NCBI GenBank assembly: GCA_028714035.1
Contig: JAQTNA010000028.1
Span: 1 to 56,477, forward strand
Origin: Rhodocyclaceae bacterium
GTDB lineage: Bacteria; Pseudomonadota; Gammaproteobacteria; Burkholderiales; Rhodocyclaceae
Length of the DNA: 56,477 bases
Direction of reading: 5' to 3'
In this document: piece after piece, positions 48,956-56,477 of the stretch
Numbering within the stretch: the first letter of the stretch is position 1
How the letters are laid out: each line of letters opens with the position of its first letter
Translations under genes and position numbers: made by a program
Notes under the pieces: model-generated
Seen by the model: the letters and a program-made list of their open reading frames with translations, nothing else
Told to the model about the DNA's origin: nothing
The model's database searches: none

Positions 48956-51895
48956 ATGAACGACGTCCAGTTGGGCATCACGCTGAAGTTCGACGGCAAG
49001 GAAGTCCAGGCCGGCGCACCCGAGGCGGCGGCCCAGATAAACACCATTGGCGAAGCGGCGAACCGCACCGGTCAAACGGGACAGGCGGCGTTTTCCGGCC
49101 TGTCCGCTGCGTCCCACGAGTTCTCCTCCAGCACCTCCGAGGATGCCCGGAAAATCCTCGATCGCTACGACCCGGTGGGCGCCAAGCTGGCGCAGCTCAA
49201 GGCCGACTTCGACGCCCTGAATAAGTCCGCCATGAGCGGCGGTATCGGCCCGAAGGATGATGCCCGCACCGATCTGGCCTATTCCAAGATCACCGCCGAG
49301 ATCAAGGCTATCGAGTCGGCGGCCAACGGCGTGACGCCCGCCGTGGCCAAGACTGGCGCCGAGATGGCGGCGGCGATGGAAAAGGGCATGTTCGCCACCG
49401 CCGGAGCGCGCCGCGAACTGATCGTCCTGGGCCATGAGGCCATGACCGGGAACTTCAGCCGGATGCCGGGTTCCCTCATGGTCCTGGCGGAACGGGCGCA
49501 TCTGACTACGGCCTCAATTCTCGGCATTGGCGGTGGCCTCATCGCCGCCGCCGGCGGCGCCATTGCCCTGGGCATAGCCTTCCATGCCGGAGCCGCCGAA
49601 GTCGAGGCCATGAACCACGCCCTGGCCGCCAGCGGAGATTTCGCGGGCGTCACCCGAGGACAGATGCGCGAATTGGCACAATCCGTTTCCGAGTCCAGCA
49701 CCCTCACCATCGGCCAGAGCAAGGAAATCGTCACGGCCCTGGTAAACAGCGGCCGCATCGGCGCTTCCGCCCTGGCGCCGATCAGCAAGGTGGCCGACGA
49801 TCTGGCCAACGTCCTAGGCAAGGACGTGGCCAAGATGGGGCCGGAGCTGGTCAAGCTGTTCGAGGATCCCGCCAAGGGCGCCAAGACCCTGAACGACCAG
49901 ATGCACTTCCTGACCATCACGGAACTGGAGCACATCAATACCCTGGTGCGCATGGGCCAGACCACCGAAGCCCAGACCTACCTGGCCGAGAAGCTGACCG
50001 CGACCATCCCGCACCATGCCTCTGAGCTGTCGACGCTGGGCGGTGTCCTCCACAGCGTCAAGACAGCCGCGTCGGACTTCTGGGACGCTCTCTCCGGGAT
50101 CGGACGGGAAGCTACCCTGGAAGAAAATCTGGCCAAGGCCAAGATGGCACTGCTGCGAGCCAAGGCCGGCGTGATTGGTGGCGGAGACGTGGACGAAGCG
50201 CAGGCATCCTTTGACGCCCTCCAGGCCAAGGCGGATCAGAAGAAGGCCGAAGCCGCCAAGAAATCCGCCGACGCCCAGGAAAAAATCCGCCAGGGTCAGA
50301 TCGCGGACATGGTGCGGGGCACCCGGGAATACAAGGAAAAGCTGCTGCGGGAAGAAATTGACCGGCTCCGGACGGAGAACACGGGAGATCCCGCGCTTGA
50401 TGCCGGCCGCGCAAGCGCAATTGCCCAGAAAACAGAGGAGCTGGAAGCCAGTATTAAGGCCAGGGGTGCCAAGGCCTATGCCGCCCTCTCGGCCGACATC
50501 GAGGAACAGCAAAAGCTCTCCGTTGAGAAATGGAAGGAATGGCAGGGCACCATTGCCAGCCTGGCCAAGCAGGGAGAGATCAGCGACCGCCAGGCGTTGG
50601 CGGCAAAGCACGCTGGAGAGGAATTGGCTCTGGCAGATGAGCGGGCGACCGCCGAAAAGCGCGTGGCCATCGCCCGCGATGCGGCGGAAAAGAAGAAGGC
50701 TCTGGGCGCCTTGTTGGTGGTGGAACAGAAAATCGCCTTTCAGCCGGTCAAAGAACAAAACGACATCCAGGAGGCGGCCAAAAAGGAGGCGGACCTGATG
50801 GCCAAGGCCCGGATCGAGGCACTTGGCAGGTCTCAGTCCCAGGTTGAGTTGGCTCAAGAGAAATTCTCCAAGGACTTTGGGCGGGCGCTTTCCGGTGCTC
50901 AGAAGGACGGGGATAAGAAGAAAATCGAGTTCTACCTATCCATCCAGACCAGCATGGTGGATAAGGGAAAGTTCGAGGATACGAGGCGGGAAATGGATGC
51001 CGTACTGGCCCAGCTGGCCGCCGACATCGAGGCGGCCAAGGTCAAGGGCGAGCTGGGCATCGGCCCGATCTTCACCCCGGAGGCCGAAGCGCAATTGCGC
51101 CAGGCGGCCTTGCCAGAACTGGAGCGATTGTCCGCGCTCATGCAGCAACTGGCTGGCGACAGCACAGAGCTTCAAAAGCGCGCCTCCGCTGCCGCAACCG
51201 CCGTGGCGAAGCAAACCGTCGAGGCATCCACCACCTGGGAGACCGGCGCCAACAAGGGCGCCACCGACTATCTGAATTCCGTGGGAACCGTGGCCAAACA
51301 GACGGAAATCCTGGTGACCGGAGCCTTCAAAGGTATGGAAGACGCCCTGGTTTCCTTCGTTAAAACCGGCAAGCTCGATTTCAAGTCCATGGCCGATTCG
51401 ATCATCACCGACCTGATCCGGATGCAGATTCAGGCTTCCATCACCAGGCCACTGGCCACGATGATGCAAGGTGGCGGGGGGTCGGGTCTGCTCTCCGGGG
51501 TGGGTTCCTGGTTCAAGGGGCTGTTCTCGGCAAACGGCAACGTCTTCGACGCCGGGACGCATCTCACCGCGTTCGCCACCGGAGGCGCCTTCACCAATTC
51601 CGTGGTGTCCTCGCCCACGGTATTCCCCCTGGGCCTGATGGGCGAAGCCGGCCCCGAGGCCATCATGCCGCTCTCGCGGGACTCCTCCGGTCGCCTGGGC
51701 GTGAAGGGCGGGGGCGGCTCCAGCAGCACGGTGGTCTATTCCCCGGCCATCACCATTGACGCCCGCGGCGCCGATGCCGGCGTGGAGGCGCGCCTGGCCA
51801 CTGCCCTGGCGAAGTTCATGGCACAACAAAAAGACCAGGTGTTGAGCTTCGTTCGCGATGCCTATGCCCGCAAGGGCCGGCAGGCGGGGTTCTGA
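48956..51895 (+). CDS. Tail tape measure protein
   Basis: A 979-residue protein that sets tail length. The N-terminal third has helices and a hydrophobic block (LTTASILGIGGGLIAAAGGAIALGIAFHAG) with a lambda-type tape-measure core (SVSESSTLTIGQSKEIVTALVNSGRIG). Long coiled coils cover about 390-740 (KADQKKAEAAKKSADAQEKI). The end (GGAFTNSVVSSPTVFPLGLMGEAGPEAIMPLSR) is the conserved lambda H-like C-terminus. The length suits a tail of roughly 140-150 nm by the usual 0.15 nm per residue rule. Confidence 0.9.
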   Translation: MNDVQLGITLKFDGKEVQAGAPEAAAQINTIGEAANRTGQTGQAAFSGLSAASHEFSSSTSEDARKILDRYDPVGAKLAQLKADFDALNKSAMSGGIGPKDDARTDLAYSKITAEIKAIESAANGVTPAVAKTGAEMAAAMEKGMFATAGARRELIVLGHEAMTGNFSRMPGSLMVLAERAHLTTASILGIGGGLIAAAGGAIALGIAFHAGAAEVEAMNHALAASGDFAGVTRGQMRELAQSVSESSTLTIGQSKEIVTALVNSGRIGASALAPISKVADDLANVLGKDVAKMGPELVKLFEDPAKGAKTLNDQMHFLTITELEHINTLVRMGQTTEAQTYLAEKLTATIPHHASELSTLGGVLHSVKTAASDFWDALSGIGREATLEENLAKAKMALLRAKAGVIGGGDVDEAQASFDALQAKADQKKAEAAKKSADAQEKIRQGQIADMVRGTREYKEKLLREEIDRLRTENTGDPALDAGRASAIAQKTEELEASIKARGAKAYAALSADIEEQQKLSVEKWKEWQGTIASLAKQGEISDRQALAAKHAGEELALADERATAEKRVAIARDAAEKKKALGALLVVEQKIAFQPVKEQNDIQEAAKKEADLMAKARIEALGRSQSQVELAQEKFSKDFGRALSGAQKDGDKKKIEFYLSIQTSMVDKGKFEDTRREMDAVLAQLAADIEAAKVKGELGIGPIFTPEAEAQLRQAALPELERLSALMQQLAGDSTELQKRASAAATAVAKQTVEASTTWETGANKGATDYLNSVGTVAKQTEILVTGAFKGMEDALVSFVKTGKLDFKSMADSIITDLIRMQIQASITRPLATMMQGGGGSGLLSGVGSWFKGLFSANGNVFDAGTHLTAFATGGAFTNSVVSSPTVFPLGLMGEAGPEAIMPLSRDSSGRLGVKGGGGSSSTVVYSPAITIDARGADAGVEARLATALAKFMAQQKDQVLSFVRDAYARKGRQAGF

Positions 51896-51896
51896 T

Positions 51897-52490
51897 ATGT
51901 CCGGAACTTTTCCCGCCTCCCCGGCCCCCGCGGCCCTCAACCTGCGCTCGATTCAGCCGACTCGGACCTCGGACGCCCACAACCTCTCTACCTCCGCGCG
52001 TACCGTGGGCGCTCAGCGCTGGGGATTCAAGCTGTCCTGGAAGGCGCGGCGCCGGCCGGACATGATGCCCGTCATCGCCTTCGCCCTGGCCCAGCGCGGC
52101 CGCGCCGATGCCTTCCTGTTCGTGCCGCCCGGCTTCGAGCCCCAGGGCGTGGCCACGGGCACGCCGGTCTCCCTCGCCTCGCCCCAGACGGGCGCCAGCA
52201 TCGTTACCTCCGGATGGACGGCCAACGTCTCCACCATTCTCAAGGCCGGGGATTTCGTCAAATTCTCCTCCCATAGCAAGGTGTACATGGTGACAGCGGA
52301 CGCCGTCTCTGACCCCCTGGGCAATGCCACCCTGACCATCCAGCCGACCCTGCGCCAGGCGATCAACGCCGACAGCCTGACCGTGCATGCCGTGCCCTTC
52401 ACGGTGGCGCTCTCAGCCGACAACCTGGATGCAGCCTTCGCCGCGCCCCAGAACGGCGATCTGGATCTGGAATTCGTGGAGCGCTTCTGA
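51897..52490 (+). CDS. Tail tip-region protein, distal tail type
   Basis: A 197-residue beta-rich protein: LNLRSIQPTRTSDAHNLSTSARTVGAQRWGFKLSWKARRRPDMMPVIAFALAQRGRADAFLFVPPG and DGDLDLEFVERF-like end. It follows the tape measure gene and overlaps the next, the position of distal tail proteins in B3-like phages. Confidence 0.7.
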   Translation: MSGTFPASPAPAALNLRSIQPTRTSDAHNLSTSARTVGAQRWGFKLSWKARRRPDMMPVIAFALAQRGRADAFLFVPPGFEPQGVATGTPVSLASPQTGASIVTSGWTANVSTILKAGDFVKFSSHSKVYMVTADAVSDPLGNATLTIQPTLRQAINADSLTVHAVPFTVALSADNLDAAFAAPQNGDLDLEFVERF

Positions 52491-53056
52491 TGGCCGACCG
52501 GAGCATGTCTGCCGAGGCCATCGCCGAGGTGATGAAATCGAATCACGCGCCGGTTTTCCTGGTGACCGTGTATTTCGACGATCAGACCATCGCCCTGTGC
52601 GACGGCTGGCGCACCGTAGTCTGGGGCGGCCTGTCCTACACCGCCCAGGGCTATTTCATGGGCTTCTCCGGCCTGGAGGAAACGGCGGACCCCACCATAC
52701 CGAACGTCACCATCACCCTGTCCGCAGTGGATCAATTCTGGATTGCCATCGCCCTGTCCAAGCCCTACCTGGACCGGCGCATCACCATCCACAAGGCGTT
52801 CCTGGATTACAGCGAATCGGTCATCACCAGCCCGGTGATGATCTTCGACGGACGCCTGGATGGCCTGGACATCGCCGATGATCCCGGTGCCGGCACCTGC
52901 AACCTGCAAGCGTCCGCGTCCAGTCAGTGGGCGGATTTCACGCGCACCCCGGGCCGGCATACCAATGCCGCGGAGCAACAGGTCTGGTTCCCGGGAGACA
53001 AGGGTTTGGATTACGCCGCCGCGACCAACGTGGCCATCAAGTGGGGGGCGACCTGA
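52490..53056 (+). CDS. Phage tail tip protein (DUF2163/BR0599-like)
   Basis: A 188-residue protein: FLVTVYFDDQTIALCDGWRTVVWGGLSYTAQGYFMGFSGLEETADPTIPNVTITLS and TPGRHTNAAEQQVWFPGDKGLDYAA. It resembles the tail proteins of gene-transfer-agent and B3-like tails located before the hub. ATG 52490 overlaps the stop before. Confidence 0.68.
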   Translation: MADRSMSAEAIAEVMKSNHAPVFLVTVYFDDQTIALCDGWRTVVWGGLSYTAQGYFMGFSGLEETADPTIPNVTITLSAVDQFWIAIALSKPYLDRRITIHKAFLDYSESVITSPVMIFDGRLDGLDIADDPGAGTCNLQASASSQWADFTRTPGRHTNAAEQQVWFPGDKGLDYAAATNVAIKWGAT

Positions 53057-53502
53057 TGCGCTACGCCCGGGAGAACCTGGCCGACATCCAGGCCGAAATC
53101 GAGCCGCTTCTGGCCCGGCATTACGCGGAACTGGGGCAGCAGGACATGGCACTGGACCCGGACTGGCCGCGCCTGATCGCCCTGGACGCCGCCCGCGTCC
53201 TGGTGACCTACACCGCCCGGGATGACAAGCGTCGTCTGGTGGGCTACGCCGGATTCTTCGTGCAGCCGCACCTGCACTACCGGCATTCCGTGACGGCGGT
53301 GAATGACGTGATCTGGATGGCGCCCGAGTGCCGCGGCGGGGTGGGTGTACGCCTGCTGCGTTTCGCCGAGATCGGCCTGTCGGCCCTGGGTGCGGAGAAG
53401 GTTTATTACCACGTGAAGGTGGATCACCCGGCCCTGGGTAAGATCCTGTCGCGCATGGGCTATACCCAGGCGGAAGCCATGTTCAGCCGGAGGATAGGCT
53501 GA
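53056..53502 (+). CDS. GNAT-family acetyltransferase in the tail module
   Basis: A 148-residue protein with a GNAT fold: LVTYTARDDKRRLVGYAGFFVQPHLHYR, NDVIWMAPECRGGVGVRLLRFAEIGLSALGAEKVYYHV and LGKILSRMGYTQAEAMFSRRIG. The R/Q-x-x-G-x-G-type acetyl-CoA loop appears as CRGGVGVR. Similar genes sit between tail genes of transposable Pseudomonas phages and N4-like phages. The substrate is unknown; it might modify a virion protein or a host target. Confidence 0.75.
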   Translation: MRYARENLADIQAEIEPLLARHYAELGQQDMALDPDWPRLIALDAARVLVTYTARDDKRRLVGYAGFFVQPHLHYRHSVTAVNDVIWMAPECRGGVGVRLLRFAEIGLSALGAEKVYYHVKVDHPALGKILSRMGYTQAEAMFSRRIG

Positions 53503-56027
53503 TGGCCGGCGCTTTGGTCGTTGCCTTTACCGGGTTTGGAGAAACGGCGGCTACCTGGGCGTCGTTCGCGGCGCTGGACGCCGGAATAATGGTCGGTTCT
53601 GAGTTCGCCTTCGGCACTGTTGTCGGGGGGCTCGCCGGCATGGCAGCCGGCGCGGCACTCAACGCCGTAGCCGGAAGCCTCATAGGAGGAAGTAGCGGAA
53701 ACGGCCAGACCGCAGCGGCCGCTAATTCCGGACTCACCCAGAACATCTCCTCCACCGTAGAGCCTATTCCGGTGATCTATGGCCTGCGCAAGGTCGCTGG
53801 CACCCGGGTCTTCGTCTGCACTTCCGGCGCCTCGAACCTCTATCTCTGGCTGGTCATCGTCCATGGCGAGGGGGAGATCGAGGGCGCTTCTCCCGTCTGG
53901 TATTTCGACGACGTGCTCGCCTCGGATGCCCGTTTTTCCCCCAGCGGCACGCCGGTTTATACCCTGACCCTGCACACCGGCAGCGATACCCAGGCGGCGG
54001 ATGCGGACCTGATCGCCGCCCTGCCGGATAAATGGACCGCCGCGCACCAGCTCTGCGGCCTGTCCTGCACGGTGTCCAAGCTCACCTATGACCACTCCGC
54101 CTGGTCGGCTCTGCCGAACGTCGCCTTGGTCACCACCGGCCGCAAGTTGTTCGATCCTCGGACCTCTGGCACGGCCTATTCCAATAATGCCGCCCTGGTG
54201 ATTCGGGACTACCTGACCCATCCCCGCTATGGCCGTGGTCTGGATGCGGCACAGGTAGATGACGCCAGTTTCAGCACGGCAGCCACCCAATGCGACACCC
54301 TGGCGTACAGCATCAACGCCGTCGTAGACACATCCCGCACGCCTTTCGACAACGTGCAATCCCTGCTCGCCGCCTGCCGCGGCTGGCTGGTGTACACGGG
54401 GGGAAAATACCGCCTGCTGCTGGATCGCCCCTGGGAGAGCGGCTGTTTTGACTTCAACGAGGGCAACATCACCGGCGCCTGGAAGTTCTCCCAGCCGGGC
54501 AAGAAGGACAAGTTCAACCGGGTCAAGGCCTCCTGGATCAATCCGGACAACAACTGGCAGCCGGACATCGTCACCGTGGAAGACACGGCCCTGCGTGCCT
54601 CCGAGGATCACGGCCTGGTCCTGGAGTCCCAGATAGACCTGAGCACTGTCACCAACCAGACGCAGGTACTGCACCTGGCCATGCAGATCATGAAGGCCAG
54701 CCGTTTCGGCCTCTCCGTGCAGTTCCGGGCGCTGCCTGCCGGCCTCCGGGCGGAAGTCGGTGACGTGGTGACCATCACCCACCCCACTCCGGGCTGGAGC
54801 GCAAAGAAGTTTCGAGTGCTGAAAATCGTGTTGCGGGATGACGACGAAGTGGAAGTCACGGCCCAGGAATACGACGACGCAGTGTACACATATGATTTGC
54901 CATCGCTGCATCCCGCAGGACCGGCCACGAACTTGCCAAATCCCTTCACCCTGCGCGCCCCGGGCGCTCCGTCGGTGTCGGAAACGATGTACCAGACTAC
55001 CGGCAGCGCCGGCGTAAAGACCCGTGCCACCCTTTCCTGGGCGCCTTGTCCGGATGCCTGGGTCGCTCAATATCAGGTGGATCTTTCCGCCCACGGCGCG
55101 GAGGACTGGAAGCTGGTCACCCGAACGCCTGCGGCGGTCGGCGCCATGGATGATGTGGCGCCGGGCGTCTATGATTGGCGCGTCCGTGCCATCGGAAATC
55201 TGGGTGCGATGAGCCCCTGGGCGATCTCCACGGCTGAAATCTACGGCCTGACCGCCATCCCCGCCGACGTATCCGGCCTGACGGTGGTGGCCAGCAATGG
55301 ACACGCCATGGCGTCCTGGTTCCTGTCCCCCGATCTGGACGTGCGCATCGGCGGCCGGATCGTCATCCGCCATAGCCCATTGACCAGCGGCGCCGGATGG
55401 GCGGATGGCTACGTGCTGGATGATTTCGCGGGCGATTCGGTCGGCGCCCTGCTGCCGCTGATCACCGGCACCTACATGGCCAAGGCGCGGGATTCCTCCG
55501 GAAACTATTCCGCCAACGCCGCATCGTTCGTCGCCACGGAGGCTCTGGTATCAGGTTGGACCACCGTTTCCAGTATTGATCAAGCCCCGGCATGGTCCGG
55601 TACCAAGACCAATGTGGTGGTCGTAGACGGCGGGCTGCAACTGGCCGGGGTTGTTGGGGCTACCGTGGCCGCGGGGAGCTACCTTTTTCCGTCCACCCTG
55701 GACTTCGGAACGGTCGGCACGCGCCGTGTTTCGGCCGGGATCGCCAGCTTCAGCTTTATCTCCGGCGACACCATAGACGCCCGGGCCTATGTGGACGACT
55801 GGGCCTCCGTGGACGGAGTAGTGGTGAACGATTGCGACCTGACTCTCTATGGCCGTTGCACGAACGATGATCCTTCCGGAAGCCCCTCGTGGTCGGGTTG
55901 GGCACCGTTTTTTGTGGCCGATTTCGCCTGCCGCGCCCTCCAGTTACGCCTGGACCTGGTGAGCGCCGATCCGGTGCAAAACATCATCGTTACCCGCTGC
56001 GTCATCACGGCGAAGATACCCGCGTAG
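53502..56027 (+). CDS. Central tail hub/tip attachment protein (lambda J-like)
   Basis: An 841-residue protein. It opens with a hydrophobic, Gly/Ala-rich stretch (VVGGLAGMAAGAALNAVAGSLIGG), then the hub core: SGLTQNISSTVEPIPVIYGLRKVAGTRVFVCT, LVIVHGEGEIEG and RDYLTHPRYGRGLDAAQVDD. Fibronectin-like segments follow (APGAPSVSETMYQTTGSAGVKTRATLSWAP). It forms the tail tip and probably touches the receptor. Confidence 0.88.
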   Translation: MAGALVVAFTGFGETAATWASFAALDAGIMVGSEFAFGTVVGGLAGMAAGAALNAVAGSLIGGSSGNGQTAAAANSGLTQNISSTVEPIPVIYGLRKVAGTRVFVCTSGASNLYLWLVIVHGEGEIEGASPVWYFDDVLASDARFSPSGTPVYTLTLHTGSDTQAADADLIAALPDKWTAAHQLCGLSCTVSKLTYDHSAWSALPNVALVTTGRKLFDPRTSGTAYSNNAALVIRDYLTHPRYGRGLDAAQVDDASFSTAATQCDTLAYSINAVVDTSRTPFDNVQSLLAACRGWLVYTGGKYRLLLDRPWESGCFDFNEGNITGAWKFSQPGKKDKFNRVKASWINPDNNWQPDIVTVEDTALRASEDHGLVLESQIDLSTVTNQTQVLHLAMQIMKASRFGLSVQFRALPAGLRAEVGDVVTITHPTPGWSAKKFRVLKIVLRDDDEVEVTAQEYDDAVYTYDLPSLHPAGPATNLPNPFTLRAPGAPSVSETMYQTTGSAGVKTRATLSWAPCPDAWVAQYQVDLSAHGAEDWKLVTRTPAAVGAMDDVAPGVYDWRVRAIGNLGAMSPWAISTAEIYGLTAIPADVSGLTVVASNGHAMASWFLSPDLDVRIGGRIVIRHSPLTSGAGWADGYVLDDFAGDSVGALLPLITGTYMAKARDSSGNYSANAASFVATEALVSGWTTVSSIDQAPAWSGTKTNVVVVDGGLQLAGVVGATVAAGSYLFPSTLDFGTVGTRRVSAGIASFSFISGDTIDARAYVDDWASVDGVVVNDCDLTLYGRCTNDDPSGSPSWSGWAPFFVADFACRALQLRLDLVSADPVQNIIVTRCVITAKIPA

Positions 56028-56035
56028 GAGTCCCC

Positions 56036-56477
56036 ATGTCACAACATAAATTGAGCCTGAACAACCAGCCTGGAAATGCCTTCCGCGCCGATCTAAACAA
56101 CGCCCTCGGTGCGCTGGCCAGCAACTCCTCGGGCACGGGCGATCCCTCTATCACCTACCCCTTCCAGTGGAAGGCGGACACCTCGGCCACGTCCCCGCGC
56201 CTGAAAATCAGGAATGCGGCGAACACCGCATGGGTGGATGTGGGAGACCCAACCATGCCCGGCCTGGGCCTCATCCCGGCCCAGACGGGAAACACCGGCA
56301 AGGTGCTGATGACAGACGGCACGTCCCTGTTCTGGGGCGCGGCAACCCTTACCAGCGGCGCCATCACGTCGGCCCTGGGATTCACCCCATACAACGCCGC
56401 CTCGATCAGCAGCGCCCACGTCAGTTCCGCGGATTCTGCAACCAGTGCAGGGTATGCAACGAGTGCGGGGAGTGCAG
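56036..56477 (+). CDS. Tail fibre protein, partial at right edge
   Basis: The frame from ATG 56036 (TAGGAG before it) stays open to the window end (147 codons): KLSLNNQPGNAFRADLNNALGALASNSSG, then TGKVLMTDGTSLFWGAATLTSGAITSALGFTPYNAAS and a run of SADSATSAGYATSAG repeats. These are typical of phage tail fibre shafts. The receptor-binding end is outside the window. Confidence 0.82.
   Translation, partial: MSQHKLSLNNQPGNAFRADLNNALGALASNSSGTGDPSITYPFQWKADTSATSPRLKIRNAANTAWVDVGDPTMPGLGLIPAQTGNTGKVLMTDGTSLFWGAATLTSGAITSALGFTPYNAASISSAHVSSADSATSAGYATSAGSA

Larger units (their letters stand above)
16156..56477. mobile_element. Mu-like transposable prophage (BcepMu-type early genes, siphovirus-like tail), left part
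   Basis: The left boundary is placed where Cas1 homology stops; a TG dinucleotide at 16156 (or 16159) fits the 5'-TG ends of Mu-like phages. From there to the window edge every gene is phage-like: an early block on the minus strand (16292-29470) with DDE transposase, AAA ATPase, Gam, GemA and Mor, a repressor at 29557, and a late rightward block with lysis, packaging, head and tail genes. Gene order and the gp16-family proteins resemble BcepMu. Tail fibre completion and the right end are outside. I saw no broken essential phage gene, so it may be able to replicate. Confidence 0.92.

Noticed and set aside
53460-55373. 637-codon open frame on the minus strand across the tail hub gene
   Set aside because: Antiparallel shadow with low-complexity Gly/His/Arg product and no neighbours on that strand.

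Overview
The window is high-GC DNA (roughly 63-65% by eye), most likely from a betaproteobacterium of the Nitrosomonadales/Rhodocyclales sort. This rests on the type III-B CRISPR gene set (NE0113-type CARF protein, Csx16), an IS630-like transposase remnant, and a transposable prophage resembling Burkholderia BcepMu. The genus cannot be fixed from the sequence alone.

Region 1 (1-2390) is ordinary chromosome: the tail of an IS630-like transposase, a two-receiver response regulator with an OmpR-type DNA-binding domain, and a small hemerythrin-like protein. Region 2 (2391-16155) is a nearly complete type III-B (Cmr) CRISPR-Cas locus on the + strand: cas6, a CARF-winged-helix protein of the NE0113/TIGR02584 family, a Can2/Card1-like CARF nuclease, cmr1, cas10 (cmr2), cmr3, cmr4, cmr5, cmr6, a MntA/HepT toxin-antitoxin pair, csx16, an unrecognised small membrane protein, cas2 and a broken cas1. 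Cas10 keeps its GGDD cyclase motif, so the locus should make cyclic oligoadenylate. The two CARF proteins are the likely receptors and Csx16 a likely signal-terminating protein. No CRISPR array is in the window.

Region 3 (about 16156 to beyond the right edge) is a Mu-like transposable prophage that interrupts cas1 at codon 211, removing the part of Cas1 that normally carries two of its three catalytic residues. Early genes run leftward from a central control region: BcepMu gp16-like proteins, Rha, CII-like and winged-helix regulators, a DDE transposase, a MuB-like ATPase, Gam, RdgC, an HNH nuclease, GemA and Mor. A repressor with an XRE-type HTH and ORF6C domain faces right, and between the two lies a promoter whose spacer is a perfect palindrome. 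The late genes run rightward: lysozyme, holin, terminase, portal, gpF (with a nuclease-like tail domain), gpG, protease/scaffold, capsid, tail tube, tail chaperone with a -1 frameshift signal, tape measure, tip proteins and the start of a tail fibre. The early half is BcepMu-like, while the tail genes look siphovirus-like (B3/D3112 type), so the phage is a mosaic.

Three copies of one motif (a CTAAAG-N2-CTTTAAT dyad followed by a GC-alternating run) stand before the lysis/packaging, protease/capsid and tail-assembly blocks. They look like activator-dependent late promoters, probably served by the Mor-like protein. The right end of the prophage, the rest of cas1 and any CRISPR array should lie beyond position 56477.
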